This document shows positions 5,918-13,932 of a DNA stretch of 21,270 nucleotides, one piece after another. Each line of letters begins with the position of its first letter. Position 1 is the first letter of the stretch. Under the pieces are notes generated by a model that was not told the origin of the DNA, made no database searches, and was given only the letters and a program-made list of their open reading frames with translations. The position numbers and the translations under genes were made by a program. Origin of the DNA: Clostridium sp. 28_17 (GTDB lineage: Bacteria; Bacillota; Clostridia; TANB77; CAG-508); NCBI GenBank assembly GCA_001916065.1, contig MNRS01000004.1, positions 1-21,270 on the forward strand, given 5' to 3'.

Positions 5918-7988
5918 AACTATGCTCTATTTGGTCCAAATCCGCATACTCATACCACGCTATTTTTTCGTCATCAAATTGAATTTTAACAGCCTTTTCT
6001 TTTTCGTCAATTTCTATTATAGTTCCCATCTCTCCATTAAACACACCTGTACCTATTTCTTTTTTATCCTTTGGTTTTGCAAGATACATTGATGCCCAAC
6101 TGTTTTCTTCTGACTTTCCATCTATTTTTCCTAATCCAAATGGATTAGCTTCTCTTTCCCAGGTAATATCATAATTGTTTTTGATTTGCATTACTCTATC
6201 ACCCACTCTATAAACCACATCACCCATTTTTCTTTCTGGCAACTCGTCTACATTTGGATTTAAAACCGCTTGCAATTCTTTATTTAATTCTCTGGTTCCT
6301 AAAGGTCCTTTTTTAGTTGGTGTTAAAACCTGAATATTTTTGAAAAAGTCATAATTTCCAAACTTTTCTAATCTTCCTGTTGATAGGCTAATTACCTCCT
6401 GCAACATTTTTTCTGTTGAATTTTGTCTTATAAAAAAGAAATCTTGTTTTGTATCTTCTTCAATTTCTTCGTCATCATTTTTGATAAATCCTAATCCACT
6501 GTTTACTCTATGGGCATTTAGGACTATTTTGCTTTTTGCAGCCTGTCTAAAAATTTTATCTAATTTTACAGTATTAATTGTGTCAGAATTTATTAAATCT
6601 TTAAGAACACTTCCTGGCCCTACTGACGCTAATTGGTCAACATCCCCTACTAAAATTAGTTTTGTTCCCTGATATATACAATTTAATAAGTAATTCATTA
6701 AAAACATATCCACCATTGACAATTCGTCAACAACTATTAGGTCGGCATCTATTGGTTCTCCCTTGTAATCGCTATGTCTTGAATAAATTTCTTCATCATC
6801 TAATTTTCCAATTCCTAATAATCTATGTAATGTTGACGCTTCTTTTCCTGTTGCCTCTGTCATTTTCTTTGCAGCGCGTCCAGTTGGTGCAGTAAGTATA
6901 ACCTTTTTCTTTCTTTCTTCAAATAAATCTATTATTGTTTTTATAATTGTTGTTTTACCTGTACCAGGCCCACCTGTTATGATTGTTACATTACTATCGT
7001 TTATTGATAGCACTGCTTCTCTTTGTTTTTCTGATAATTCTATATTTGATTTTTTTTCTACACCTTTTAGTGCATTTTCAATATGTTCTATTTTTTTTAA
7101 ATTCTTACTTTTATCTAATCTGATTATTCTTGTTGCAATTTCTTTTTCTACATTATAAAAATTTTCTAAGTAAATCCATTCTGCCTCATCTCTTGTTTCA
7201 ACTATAATCTCGCCTTTTGCTTTTAAATTGATTATATTGTCCTCAATCGCTTCTGTTGTTACATCTAATAGTGATATTACATAATCGATTAAATTTTGCT
7301 TTATAACACATGAATGTCCATTATATGTGGCCTTTATTAGCCCATATTTTATACCGCTTTCAACTCTTTTTTGATTATCATAACTTATTCCAAGTTTCAA
7401 TGCCATTTGGTCTATTTGCTTAAAGTCAACTCCTCGAGCCATATCTATTAAAATATATGGGTTTGATTCAATTTGCTCTATTGCATTTATTCCTAACAAA
7501 TCATATATTTTTTTTGCATTTTCTGCACCAATTCCAAATCTTTCAAGAAATCCTACTATTTGCCATACTTCCCAGTTTTCTATAAAACTTTCTGACATTT
7601 CTATTGCTTTACTTTTTGAGATTCCTTTTATTTGTGCTAATTTTTCTGGTTCGAATTTAAATACATTTATTGTATCTTCTCCAAATGTTTTAATAATCTT
7701 TTTTGCTGTTGCTTCTCCTATTCCTTTTATACTTCCATTTGCTAAATATTTTTCTAATGCCCCTAATGTTTCTGGCATTAATTTTTCGAATGTTTCAACT
7801 TTGAATTGTCTTCCATAGTCTTTGTGTTCTACAAATTTGCCTTCTACTTTTAGTGTATCTCCGCTTTTTACAAATGGTAAGTATCCTACTATTGTTGTTT
7901 CTTCTTCGTCTGTTTCAAATACTGCTATTGTGTAACTGTTTACTTCGTTTTGATATATTATGTCTGTTACTTCTCCTTTGATTTCCAA
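5883..7988 (-). CDS. recD2: RecD2/RecD-like superfamily 1B DNA helicase, frameshifted before its last motif
   Basis: 701 residues from the TTG at 7988, which gives MEIKGEVTDIIYQNEVNSYTIA, the usual RecD2 start, with AAAGGAG nine bases upstream. The frame stays open to a TTG at 8066 but without an RBS there. The order is an N-terminal OB-like domain, helix-hairpin-helix segments (GSIKGIGEATAKKIIKTFG), then the helicase core: Walker A GGPGTGKTTIIK, motif II VVDELSMVD, GDVDQLASVGPGSVL, and YAITIHKAQ near the end. RecD2 is a 5'-3' helicase of bacteria lacking RecBC, involved in mismatch repair and replication-fork maintenance. The gene stops prematurely at 5883; the missing C-terminal motif is found out of frame at 5678-5890. 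If the shift is real, the product lacks motif VI and should be inactive as a helicase. Confidence 0.9.
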   Translation of the reverse strand: MEIKGEVTDIIYQNEVNSYTIAVFETDEEETTIVGYLPFVKSGDTLKVEGKFVEHKDYGRQFKVETFEKLMPETLGALEKYLANGSIKGIGEATAKKIIKTFGEDTINVFKFEPEKLAQIKGISKSKAIEMSESFIENWEVWQIVGFLERFGIGAENAKKIYDLLGINAIEQIESNPYILIDMARGVDFKQIDQMALKLGISYDNQKRVESGIKYGLIKATYNGHSCVIKQNLIDYVISLLDVTTEAIEDNIINLKAKGEIIVETRDEAEWIYLENFYNVEKEIATRIIRLDKSKNLKKIEHIENALKGVEKKSNIELSEKQREAVLSINDSNVTIITGGPGTGKTTIIKTIIDLFEERKKKVILTAPTGRAAKKMTEATGKEASTLHRLLGIGKLDDEEIYSRHSDYKGEPIDADLIVVDELSMVDMFLMNYLLNCIYQGTKLILVGDVDQLASVGPGSVLKDLINSDTINTVKLDKIFRQAAKSKIVLNAHRVNSGLGFIKNDDEEIEEDTKQDFFFIRQNSTEKMLQEVISLSTGRLEKFGNYDFFKNIQVLTPTKKGPLGTRELNKELQAVLNPNVDELPERKMGDVVYRVGDRVMQIKNNYDITWEREANPFGLGKIDGKSEENSWASMYLAKPKDKKEIGTGVFNGEMGTIIEIDEKEKAVKIQFDDEKIAWYEYADLDQIEHSYAITIHKAQRK

Positions 7989-8074
7989 TAATGTTCTCTC
8001 CTTTGTTTTTGGCTTATATCTCTTATTTTGTTCTTTTAGTTTATCATATTTAAGAGTAAAAAACAAGGGGAAGA

Positions 8075-8428
8075 TTATTGTTCGTCCACATTATCTATTA
8101 TATTTTTGCATTCTTTCCAATTTGTTACTTTTAGTATTTCGTAGTCTTTTGAAAGTTTTTTTGCTATTTCTTTGGTATTATCACTTGAATTTAAGTCTGC
8201 AACTATAATGTTTTTTAGGTATTCTTCTCTTCCATAAAGTATTTTAAATAATATTGATCGTAAGAATCCTTCTATTTTTTCTTCTTGATTTTTTACTGCT
8301 ATTATTACATATATTCCTTCTGATTTAAATTTTGTGTATTTATTTATGTATATAATGTTTTTTATAATCTCAAATAAACCATAAATGGCTAATGTCCAAA
8401 ATATTGTGTTTAATACAAATTCCAACAT
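8075..8428 (-). CDS. Small membrane-anchored protein of unknown function, glycosyltransferase-2-like trace
   Basis: 117 residues, ATG with a GGAGGCAC-type RBS. Residues about 4-24 (FVLNTIFWTLAIYGLFEIIKN) form one N-terminal membrane helix. The rest reads GIYVIIAVKNQEEKIEGFLRSI then LKNIIVADLNSSDNTKEIAKKLSKDYEILKV. This pattern (strand, acidic helix, strand, D-x-SSD-x-T) recalls the nucleotide-sugar half of GT-A (family 2) glycosyltransferases, but the protein is far too short for the catalytic part and lacks a DxD that I can point to. It lies 86 bp upstream of the recD2 TTG start, in the same direction, and downstream of the YgjP-like gene, so these three may be co-transcribed. I do not recognise a named gene. 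Confidence 0.7.
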   Translation of the reverse strand: MLEFVLNTIFWTLAIYGLFEIIKNIIYINKYTKFKSEGIYVIIAVKNQEEKIEGFLRSILFKILYGREEYLKNIIVADLNSSDNTKEIAKKLSKDYEILKVTNWKECKNIIDNVDEQ

Positions 8429-8483
8429 TTTTGTGCCTCCTATGGTTTATAATATGTTTTTTTTATTTTTTTGTTAATTTTTA

Positions 8484-8981
8484 TTAAAATTCTTTTTTTA
8501 CTTGCTTATAATTTGGCATATATTTTTCTACTAAATTCCAAAAGTCTTTTGAGTGATTCATGTACTTTAAATGACATAGTTCGTGTAGTATTACATATCT
8601 TATTGCTTGTTGACTGTATTTTATTAGTTCTAAATTTAGTGTTATATTCTTTTTGCTTGAACAACTTCCCCATGCATATTTTATTTGTTTTATTGTTATT
8701 TTATTTGGTTTTAATCCAGTTTTTTGTATGAGTTCATTTGCGTTTTTTTCTATTATTTCTTTGAATTTTTCTTTTGTGTATAGTGGTATTTTTTCTTGCT
8801 TTTGTTTTTCTTTTTCTAGTGCTTTTTGTATCCATTCTGCTTTTTGTTCTATTATTTTTTCTATTTCTTTTTTGTTTATTTTTTTGGGTGCTTTTACTAT
8901 TATTTTTCCGTTTTTTATTTGGATGTATATGTTTTTTATTTTTGAGTATTTTATTTCGTATTCTGGTATTTTGTTATTCAT
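8484..8981 (-). CDS. YgjP-type (DUF45) zinc metallopeptidase domain protein
   Basis: 165 residues, close to the length of E. coli YgjP. The zinc site is clear: HELCH at residues 133-137 (HExxH) with a third ligand candidate His143 in HLKYMNHSKDFW. WGSCSSKKNITLNLELI at 104-120 is the other family signature. The N terminus (KNIYIQIKNGKIIVKAPKKINKKEIEKIIEQKAEWI) also matches the family. DUF45 proteins have a minigluzincin/SprT-like fold; their substrates are mostly unknown. It is the first gene after the ribosomal block, separated from rplQ by a strong hairpin, so it probably has its own promoter or low readthrough. Confidence 0.88.
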   Translation of the reverse strand: MNNKIPEYEIKYSKIKNIYIQIKNGKIIVKAPKKINKKEIEKIIEQKAEWIQKALEKEKQKQEKIPLYTKEKFKEIIEKNANELIQKTGLKPNKITIKQIKYAWGSCSSKKNITLNLELIKYSQQAIRYVILHELCHLKYMNHSKDFWNLVEKYMPNYKQVKKEF

Positions 8982-9001
8982 TTTATTCCTCTTTTATCTA
9001 G

Positions 9002-9068
9002 TATAAAAAATGCCCCTTTGGTAGTCGGTTTCATTTTCAGTACCGTCCCCAAATGGACATTTTTTATA
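9002..9068. terminator. Operon-end hairpin terminator, REP-like sequence
   Basis: Arms 9002-9021 and 9049-9068 are complementary over 20 bp with two imperfections (one is G-U on the minus strand, one A/G). An inner CGGT/ACCG stem caps the loop. On both strands the 3' arm ends in T6, so it can terminate in both directions. It starts at the base next to the rplQ stop codon and is the natural end of the S10-spc-alpha unit. The motif ACCGTCCCCAAATGGACA resembles dispersed repeats I remember from clostridial genomes; this cannot be checked here. Confidence 0.8.
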
Positions 9069-9596
9069 TTATACTAATTGTAATATAGCAACTTCTGCTG
9101 CATCTCCTCTTCTTGGTCCAGCTTTAACTATTCTTGTATATCCTCCAACGTTTTTACCTACATATTTAGGTGCTATTTCGTTGAATAATTTTGCTGGTAC
9201 GTCGATGTTATTACCTTCAGCATCTTTTACTTTATTAACTTTTCTCATTATTTTTCTTCTAGCATTTAATCTAGATGGCATATCTTTTTGTCTTTTTTCA
9301 GTAGTTTCTTCTTTTACTACTTTTAAGAATTCTTTACCGTTTTTGCTTTTTACTAGTTCTGTAACTTTATTACCTTTTGAATCTAATTTAGCTTTAACAA
9401 CTTTTACTTCTACTTCTTCAAAGTTATCTTTTTCTTTTATAGCAAGTGATATTAAACTATCAACTATTGATTTAACTTCTTTAGCTCTTGGTAATGTAGT
9501 TTCAACTTTTCCATATACTAATAAATCAGTTGTTAGGTTTCTTAACATTGCCATTCTAATGTCTGTTGTTCTACCTAATTTTCTATTTGTTGCCAC
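9069..9596 (-). CDS. rplQ: 50S ribosomal protein L17, with internal extension
   Basis: 175 residues, GTG start behind GAAGGAGG. The N terminus (RKLGRTTDIRMAMLRNLTTDLLVYGKVETTLPRAKEVKSIVDSLISLA) and C terminus (AKLFNEIAPKYVGKNVGGYTRIVKAGPRRGDAAEVAILQLV) are clear L17. Typical bacterial L17 is about 115-130 residues. Here an extra lysine-rich stretch of about 50 residues (about 55-108, including LDSKGNKVTELVKSKNGKEFLKVVKEE) lies between the two halves, in frame and with the same codon use. L17 sits near the exit tunnel of the large subunit. It is the last gene of the alpha operon. Confidence 0.97.
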   Translation of the reverse strand: MATNRKLGRTTDIRMAMLRNLTTDLLVYGKVETTLPRAKEVKSIVDSLISLAIKEKDNFEEVEVKVVKAKLDSKGNKVTELVKSKNGKEFLKVVKEETTEKRQKDMPSRLNARRKIMRKVNKVKDAEGNNIDVPAKLFNEIAPKYVGKNVGGYTRIVKAGPRRGDAAEVAILQLV

Positions 9597-9628
9597 TTGT
9601 ATTTCCCTCCTTCAAAAATCTTAATATC

Positions 9629-10576
9629 CTATTCTTCTTCTTGTGCAAAGTCTAATCCTAATGAATGTAATTTTGCTGTTACTTCATCGAATGATTTTTT
9701 ACCTAAGTTTCTAACTTTCATCATTTCTGATTCTGATTTGCTTATTAAGTCTTCAACTGTAGATATATTTGCTCTTTTTAAGCAATTATATGATCTAACT
9801 GATAATTCTAATTCTTCAATTGACATTTCAAGAACTTTTTCTTTCTTAGATTCTTCTTTTTCAACCATTACTTGTGTGTTTTTAGTTGTTTCTGATAAAT
9901 CTATAAATAATTCTAAATGTCCTGTCATTACTTTAGCAGCTAAACTTAAAGCCTCATGTGCTTTTAAGCTTCCATCTGTCCATACTTCGATTGTTAATTT
10001 ATCATAATCTACCATTTGACCAACTCTAGTGTTTTCAACATGATAGTTTACTTTTTTAACAGGTGTATAGATTGAATCTATTGGAAGTACAGATATATCT
10101 TGATTTGGTTTTTTATTTTGTTCAGATGAATTGTATCCTCTTCCTCTATCAGCAGTTAGTTCCATTACAAGGTTTCCACCTTCTGCAACTGTTGCTATAT
10201 GTAAATCTGGATTTAGTATTTCTACTGTTCCATCTGATTCGATATCTGCTGCAGTAACTTCTCCTTCTCCTTTGAAGTTGATTCTTAATGTTTTTTCTTC
10301 GTTTCCATCGAATTTTAATCTAACATTTTTTAAGTTTACTATTACTTCTGGTACATCTTCTACAACATTTGGTATTGTTGAGAATTCGTGTAATACTCCT
10401 TCTATTTTTACGCTTGTTATTGCGCATCCTGGAAGTGATGAAAGTAATATTCTTCTTAAAGAATTTCCTATTGTTACACCATATCCTCTTTCTAATGGTT
10501 CACATACAAATTTTGCATAATTATTTGTTTCATCAATTTCTAGACATTCAATATTTGGCTTTTCAAATTCTATCAT
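9629..10576 (-). CDS. rpoA: DNA-directed RNA polymerase subunit alpha
   Basis: 315 residues, full length. The N-terminal assembly domain shows the signature YGVTIGNSLRRILLSSLPGCAITSVKIEGVLHEFSTI (residues about 33-69). The C-terminal domain after the linker (about 245-315: LELSVRSYNCLKRANISTVEDLISKSESEMMKVRNLGKKSFDEVTAKL) carries the UP-element and activator contact helices. ATG with AGGAGG seven bases upstream. Two small hairpins lie in the 110-bp gap after rpsD. It is the conserved neighbour of rpsD and rplQ in the alpha operon. Confidence 0.98.
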   Translation of the reverse strand: MIEFEKPNIECLEIDETNNYAKFVCEPLERGYGVTIGNSLRRILLSSLPGCAITSVKIEGVLHEFSTIPNVVEDVPEVIVNLKNVRLKFDGNEEKTLRINFKGEGEVTAADIESDGTVEILNPDLHIATVAEGGNLVMELTADRGRGYNSSEQNKKPNQDISVLPIDSIYTPVKKVNYHVENTRVGQMVDYDKLTIEVWTDGSLKAHEALSLAAKVMTGHLELFIDLSETTKNTQVMVEKEESKKEKVLEMSIEELELSVRSYNCLKRANISTVEDLISKSESEMMKVRNLGKKSFDEVTAKLHSLGLDFAQEEE

Positions 10577-10590
10577 TTTTACCTCCTAAA

Positions 10591-10637
10591 TTGAGACTAA
10601 TCTCAAACTCCTTAAAAACTCTGTTAAGTTTTTTAAG
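10591..10637 (-). promoter_or_regulatory. Two hairpins in the rpsD-rpoA gap
   Basis: A perfect hairpin TTGAGA / TCTCAA with a 4-base loop (10591-10606) ends four bases before the rpoA AGGAGG. A second one, CTTAAAAACT / AGTTTTTTAAG with one bulged base (10611-10637), lies just before it in the mRNA. They could influence rpoA translation or mRNA processing; no known leader motif is recognised. Confidence 0.4.
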
Positions 10638-10686
10638 TAAAATTTTAAAGTTTTGACTAAACCTTTACACTCACTGTCAAAAACTA

Positions 10687-11313
10687 TTATTTTGAGTAAA
10701 GCTCTACTATTAAATGTTCTTCTATTGGAAGATCAATGTCTTCTCTAGTTGATAATCTAACTACTTTACCACTTAATTTTTCGTTATCTTTTTCTAACCA
10801 AGCTGGAACTGGTCTAGCTGAATTTGCTTCAACATTAATTTTTAACGCTCCATTATCTTTTTTGCTTTCTCTAACAGTGATTACATCTCCTGCTTTTACT
10901 AAGTATGATGGAATATCAACTCTTTTACCATTTACTTCGAATTGTCCATGGTTTACAAATTGTCTTGCTTGAGCTCTAGATGTTCCAAATCCTAATCTGT
11001 ATACAACGTTATCTAGTCTGCTTTCTAATATTTGTAATAAGTTTTCACCTGTTACACCTTTTTTGTTTGAAGCCATTTCAAAATATTTTCTGAATTGTTT
11101 TTCTCCAACTCCATAATATGCTTTTGTTTTTTGTTTTTCTCTTAATTGTGTACCGTATTCAGAAAGTTTTGCTCTTTTTTGTCCGTGTTGACCTGGTGCG
11201 TAGTTTCTTCTTGATATACTACATTTGTCTGAGTAGCATCTTTCACCTTTTAGGAACAATTTTTGTCCTACTCTACGGCATCTACGACATTGTTCGTCTT
11301 TATATCTTGCCAT
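10687..11313 (-). CDS. rpsD: 30S ribosomal protein S4 (zinc-binding form)
   Basis: 208 residues, ATG start. Four N-terminal cysteines, Cys9 and Cys12 (CRRC), Cys26 and Cys31, mark the zinc-containing S4 form. The central S4 RNA-binding domain is clear (LLQILESRLDNVVYRLGFGTSRAQARQFVNHGQFEVNGKRVDIPSYLVKAGDVI, residues about 93-147). S4 nucleates 30S assembly on 16S rRNA and, in many bacteria, represses its own operon. It lies between rpsK and rpoA as in the standard alpha operon. Some clostridia carry a second, zinc-free copy elsewhere; only this one is visible. Confidence 0.98.
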   Translation of the reverse strand: MARYKDEQCRRCRRVGQKLFLKGERCYSDKCSISRRNYAPGQHGQKRAKLSEYGTQLREKQKTKAYYGVGEKQFRKYFEMASNKKGVTGENLLQILESRLDNVVYRLGFGTSRAQARQFVNHGQFEVNGKRVDIPSYLVKAGDVITVRESKKDNGALKINVEANSARPVPAWLEKDNEKLSGKVVRLSTREDIDLPIEEHLIVELYSK

Positions 11314-11332
11314 TATTATTTACTCCCTTCTC

Positions 11333-11731
11333 TTATACTCTTCTTCTTTTTGGTGGTCTACATCCATTGTGTGGTATTGGTGTTACGTCTTTAATTGCGC
11401 TTATTTCTAGACCTGCTGTTTGAAGTGCTCTTATCGCTGCTTCTCTTCCTGCTCCTGGTCCTTTAACAAATACTTCTACTGTTTTTAATCCGTGTTCCAT
11501 AGCTGCTTTTGCTGCTGTTTCAGCAACTTGTCCTGCAGCGAATGGTGTACTTTTTCTTGAACCTTTGAATCCTAATTCTCCAGCACTTCCCCAAGAAATT
11601 GCATTTCCTTGTGTATCTGTTATTGTTACTATTGTATTATTAAAACTAGAATGAATATGTGCTGCACCTTTTTCGATGTTTTTTCTATTTCTTCTAGCAA
11701 CTGGTTTTCTTGTTGTTTTATTATTAGCCAT
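11333..11731 (-). CDS. rpsK: 30S ribosomal protein S11
   Basis: 132 residues, ATG with GAAGGAGG upstream. Signature stretches: GAAHIHSSFNNTIVTITDTQGNAISWGSAGELGFKGSRKSTPFAAGQVAETAAKAAMEHG and the basic C terminus NGCRPPKRRRV. S11 lies at the platform of the small subunit near the mRNA exit. The 19-bp gap to rpsD is tight. By contrast the 180-bp gap upstream, after rpsM, holds one of the 127-bp hairpin elements. Confidence 0.98.
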   Translation of the reverse strand: MANNKTTRKPVARRNRKNIEKGAAHIHSSFNNTIVTITDTQGNAISWGSAGELGFKGSRKSTPFAAGQVAETAAKAAMEHGLKTVEVFVKGPGAGREAAIRALQTAGLEISAIKDVTPIPHNGCRPPKRRRV

Positions 11732-11783
11732 TTTCTAAAATTCCCTCCTTCATTGATAATAAGGTTTTATATTTAAATCTCGC

Positions 11784-11910
11784 AAAAATTGATTAAAATT
11801 ATTAAGATGTGCATTTTTGATATTTATTACAAGGCTAGACTATACGTTTGTATGTCGAGATTTGTAATAAATGTTGAAAATGTGCAGATTGATGATTTTA
11901 ATCGATTTTT
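11784..11910 (+). repeat. 127-bp hairpin element, copy A (rpsM-rpsK gap)
   Basis: Two 49-bp arms (11784-11832 and 11862-11910) around a 29-base loop that itself forms a stem (GAC, bulged T, ATAC, GTTT loop, GTAT, GTC). Read as plus-strand RNA, the arms give 39 Watson-Crick pairs, 8 G-U pairs and one tandem G-A mismatch. On the minus (mRNA) strand those 8 become A-C mismatches. It ends one base before the rpsM stop codon. The core is nearly identical to copies B and C. The outer ~20 bp match B with two compensatory changes. I chose the plus strand because of the G-U pattern. Confidence 0.85.
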
Positions 11911-11911
11911 A

Positions 11912-12280
11912 TTATTTTTTGCTCTTACTAACTAACTTTCTAGGACCTTTTCTAGTTCTAGCATTAGTTTTAGTTCTTTGTCCTCTTACAGGTAAACCTT
12001 TTCTATGTCTTAATCCTCTGTAGCATCCAATTTCTGTAAGTCTTTTTATGTTTAAAGCAACTTCTCTTCTTAAATCACCTTCAACTGTGTATGATTCGTC
12101 AATAACTTTTCTTATGCTATTAACTTCTTCATCAGTTAAGTCTTTTACTCTAGTGTCTGGGTTGATACCAGCTTTTGCTAGAATTTTTTGAGAGCTTGTT
12201 AATCCTATTCCATAAATATATGTAAGTCCTATTTCTACTCTTTTTTCTTTAGGTAGATCTACTCCTGCTATACGAGCCAT
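11912..12280 (-). CDS. rpsM: 30S ribosomal protein S13
   Basis: 122 residues starting MARIAGVDLPKEKRVEIGLTYIYGIG. The frame is open six codons further, to a TTG at 12298, but that segment contains the RBS itself (GGAGG, 10 bases before the ATG at 12280), so the ATG is the start. The helix-two-turn-helix (SSQKILAKAGI) and basic tail (RGLRHRKGLPVRGQRTKTNARTRKGPRK) are typical. S13 contacts the P-site tRNA and bridges to the 50S head. A structured 210-bp leader precedes it and a 127-bp hairpin element follows its stop. Confidence 0.98.
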   Translation of the reverse strand: MARIAGVDLPKEKRVEIGLTYIYGIGLTSSQKILAKAGINPDTRVKDLTDEEVNSIRKVIDESYTVEGDLRREVALNIKRLTEIGCYRGLRHRKGLPVRGQRTKTNARTRKGPRKLVSKSKK

Positions 12281-12301
12281 ATTATTTTGCACCTCCAAAT
12301 T

Positions 12302-12480
12302 TTTTCTATAAAATTATATGTTTTGCAACATTTTGTTGCGGTGTCTCTATTTTTTCTAAAGGTGAAATGCACCCATGCTCTTGGGTCTTTAGATATCTTC
12401 AAGACATATATATAAACACAAATCGATATGTTAATACATATTTTATAAATATATATTTACAGCCGCTACCTATTTGTGTT
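12302..12480 (-). promoter_or_regulatory. Structured leader between rpmJ and rpsM
   Basis: A 210-bp gap inside an otherwise tight operon. It holds an outer stem AACACAAAT / ATTTGTGTT (12415-12423 with 12472-12480), and a compound hairpin TCTAAAG / CTTTAGA (12355-12393) enclosing either ACCCA/TGGGT or GGTG/CACC, which exclude each other. A third stem, GCAACA / TGTTGC (12325-12339), lies just before the rpsM RBS. The alternative pairings are what one expects of a regulatory mRNA leader, for example for feedback by a ribosomal protein. I recognise no catalogued family. Confidence 0.5.
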
Positions 12481-12490
12481 ATAAACTGTT

Positions 12491-12604
12491 TTATCCTTGT
12501 CTTTGTTTGTGTTTAGGGTTTTCACAGATAACTCTAATTACACCTTTTCTTTTAATTACTTTGCATTTGTCACATATTTTCTTTACTGATGGTCTTACTT
12601 TCAT
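12491..12604 (-). CDS. rpmJ: 50S ribosomal protein L36
   Basis: 37 residues, found by direct translation: MKVRPSVKKICDKCKV followed by IKRKGVIRVICENPKHKQRQG. Zinc ligands Cys11, Cys14, Cys27 and His32 are all present. ATG at 12604 with GGAGG upstream. It sits at the standard place between infA and rpsM. L36 is the smallest large-subunit protein and binds near the base of the L7/L12 stalk region of 23S rRNA. Confidence 0.97.
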   Translation of the reverse strand: MKVRPSVKKICDKCKVIKRKGVIRVICENPKHKQRQG

Positions 12605-12706
12605 GTTTTTGCACCTCCTATTTTTTTACCTTTTGCTTTTTATATATTTGGGTTAATTTTTTACTTTTATTATAAATAAATTAAAAATGATAGCTTTTTA
12701 TTTATT

Positions 12707-12925
12707 TTATTTTGCTCTCCAAGTAATACGTCCCTTTGTAAGGTCATATGGTGAAAGTTCTACTTTAACTTTGTCACCTGGTAGAATTTTTATATAATTC
12801 ATTCTAAGTTTTCCTGAAATATGAGCTAATATTTGATGTCCATTTTCAAGTTCTACTTTAAAATTTGTATTTGGTAGTGATTCTACTACTGTTCCTTCTA
12901 CTTCTATAACATCTTCCTTTGCCAA
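12707..12925 (-). CDS. infA: Translation initiation factor IF-1
   Basis: 72 residues, the family's exact usual length. TTG start with AGGAGG seven bases upstream. Single OB-fold (S1-like) domain: MAKEDVIEVEGTVVESLPNTNFKVELENGHQILAHISGKLRMNYIKILPGDKVKVELSPYDLTKGRITWRAK. IF-1 occupies the ribosomal A site during initiation. It is placed between map and rpmJ as in other Firmicutes. Confidence 0.98.
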   Translation of the reverse strand: MAKEDVIEVEGTVVESLPNTNFKVELENGHQILAHISGKLRMNYIKILPGDKVKVELSPYDLTKGRITWRAK

Positions 12926-13059
12926 AATATCCCCTCCTATAAGAGCAATCTATTATTATTTATGGTTTTGTGTTTAATTATTTTGACTTAATTTTTTCTA
13001 AATCTCAGTAAATTTTCCACAATTTTTCCATTTTGATATAATAACTATTACATTATACA

Positions 13060-13836
13060 TTATTTTTTTAGTATTGTCAATATTTCTGGTTCTTTTTCTG
13101 TAATTAAAATTGTATTTTCATAATGTGCTGCCATACTTCCATCTTCTGTTATAATTGTCCAACCATCATCTAGTTCTAAAATGTTTGGTTTTCCTTGTAT
13201 TACCATTGGTTCTATTGCTAGAGTCATGCCTGGTTCAAGTCTTATTCCTCTTCCTGCTTTTCCATAGTTTGGAATTCCTGGGTCTTCGTGCATTTCTCTT
13301 CCAATTCCATGTCCTTGGAATTCTCTAACTACTGAATATCCTTGTGAATGAACATATTCACCTATTGCGTGGCATATGTCTCCTAATCTATTTCCTTTTT
13401 TTGCATATTTTATTCCTTCAAAAAATGATTGTTTTGTAACATCTATTAATCTTTGATTTTCTTTGCTTGTTTTTCCAACTACAAATGTTCTTGCAGCATC
13501 TCCATTATATCCATTTTTTAATGCAACAGTGTCTATACTTACAATGTCTCCCTCTTTTAGTTTTCTATATTTTGATGGAATTCCATGGATAACTTCGTCA
13601 TTTATTGATACACATATTGATGCAGGAAATTTAGGAACTCCTTTTATTCCTGGGTCATACCCTTTTTCTGCGGGTTCTGCTCCCAATTTTCTCATAGTTT
13701 GTTCTGCAATCTCATCTAATTCTAATGTTGTTACTCCTGGTTTCATGTGTTTTTCTAATTCTTCATATACTTCTGCTACAACTTTGCCTGCTTCCCTCAT
13801 TAATTCAATTTCTCTTTTTGATTTTATTGTTACCAA
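13060..13836 (-). CDS. map: Methionine aminopeptidase type I
   Basis: 258 residues, TTG start with GGAG ten bases upstream. The metal-binding residues of the pita-bread fold are in place: Asp in VSIDTVALKNGYNGD, Asp in GDAARTF, His in GHGIGREMHEDPG, Glu in LAIEPMVI, Glu in HYENTILITE. It removes the initiator methionine from nascent proteins. It lies between adk and infA, the standard Firmicutes order, and probably shares their transcript. Confidence 0.97.
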   Translation of the reverse strand: MVTIKSKREIELMREAGKVVAEVYEELEKHMKPGVTTLELDEIAEQTMRKLGAEPAEKGYDPGIKGVPKFPASICVSINDEVIHGIPSKYRKLKEGDIVSIDTVALKNGYNGDAARTFVVGKTSKENQRLIDVTKQSFFEGIKYAKKGNRLGDICHAIGEYVHSQGYSVVREFQGHGIGREMHEDPGIPNYGKAGRGIRLEPGMTLAIEPMVIQGKPNILELDDGWTIITEDGSMAAHYENTILITEKEPEILTILKK

Positions 13837-13932
13837 TTTAGGTCGTCTCCTTTTTATAACATTTCACTTTACTTATAATTTTATTGACAATTTTATATTT
13901 TAATTTCTTATTTCAATTTTTTATTTTTATTT

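Noticed and set aside
7989..8066. RecD2 start at the TTG at 8066
   Set aside because: No RBS there; the TTG at 7988 has AAAGGAG nine bases upstream and gives the conserved EIKGEVTDIIYQ N terminus.
12281..12298. Extended rpsM start at the TTG at 12298
   Set aside because: The added codons contain the GGAGG ribosome binding site for the conserved MARIAGV start at 12280.
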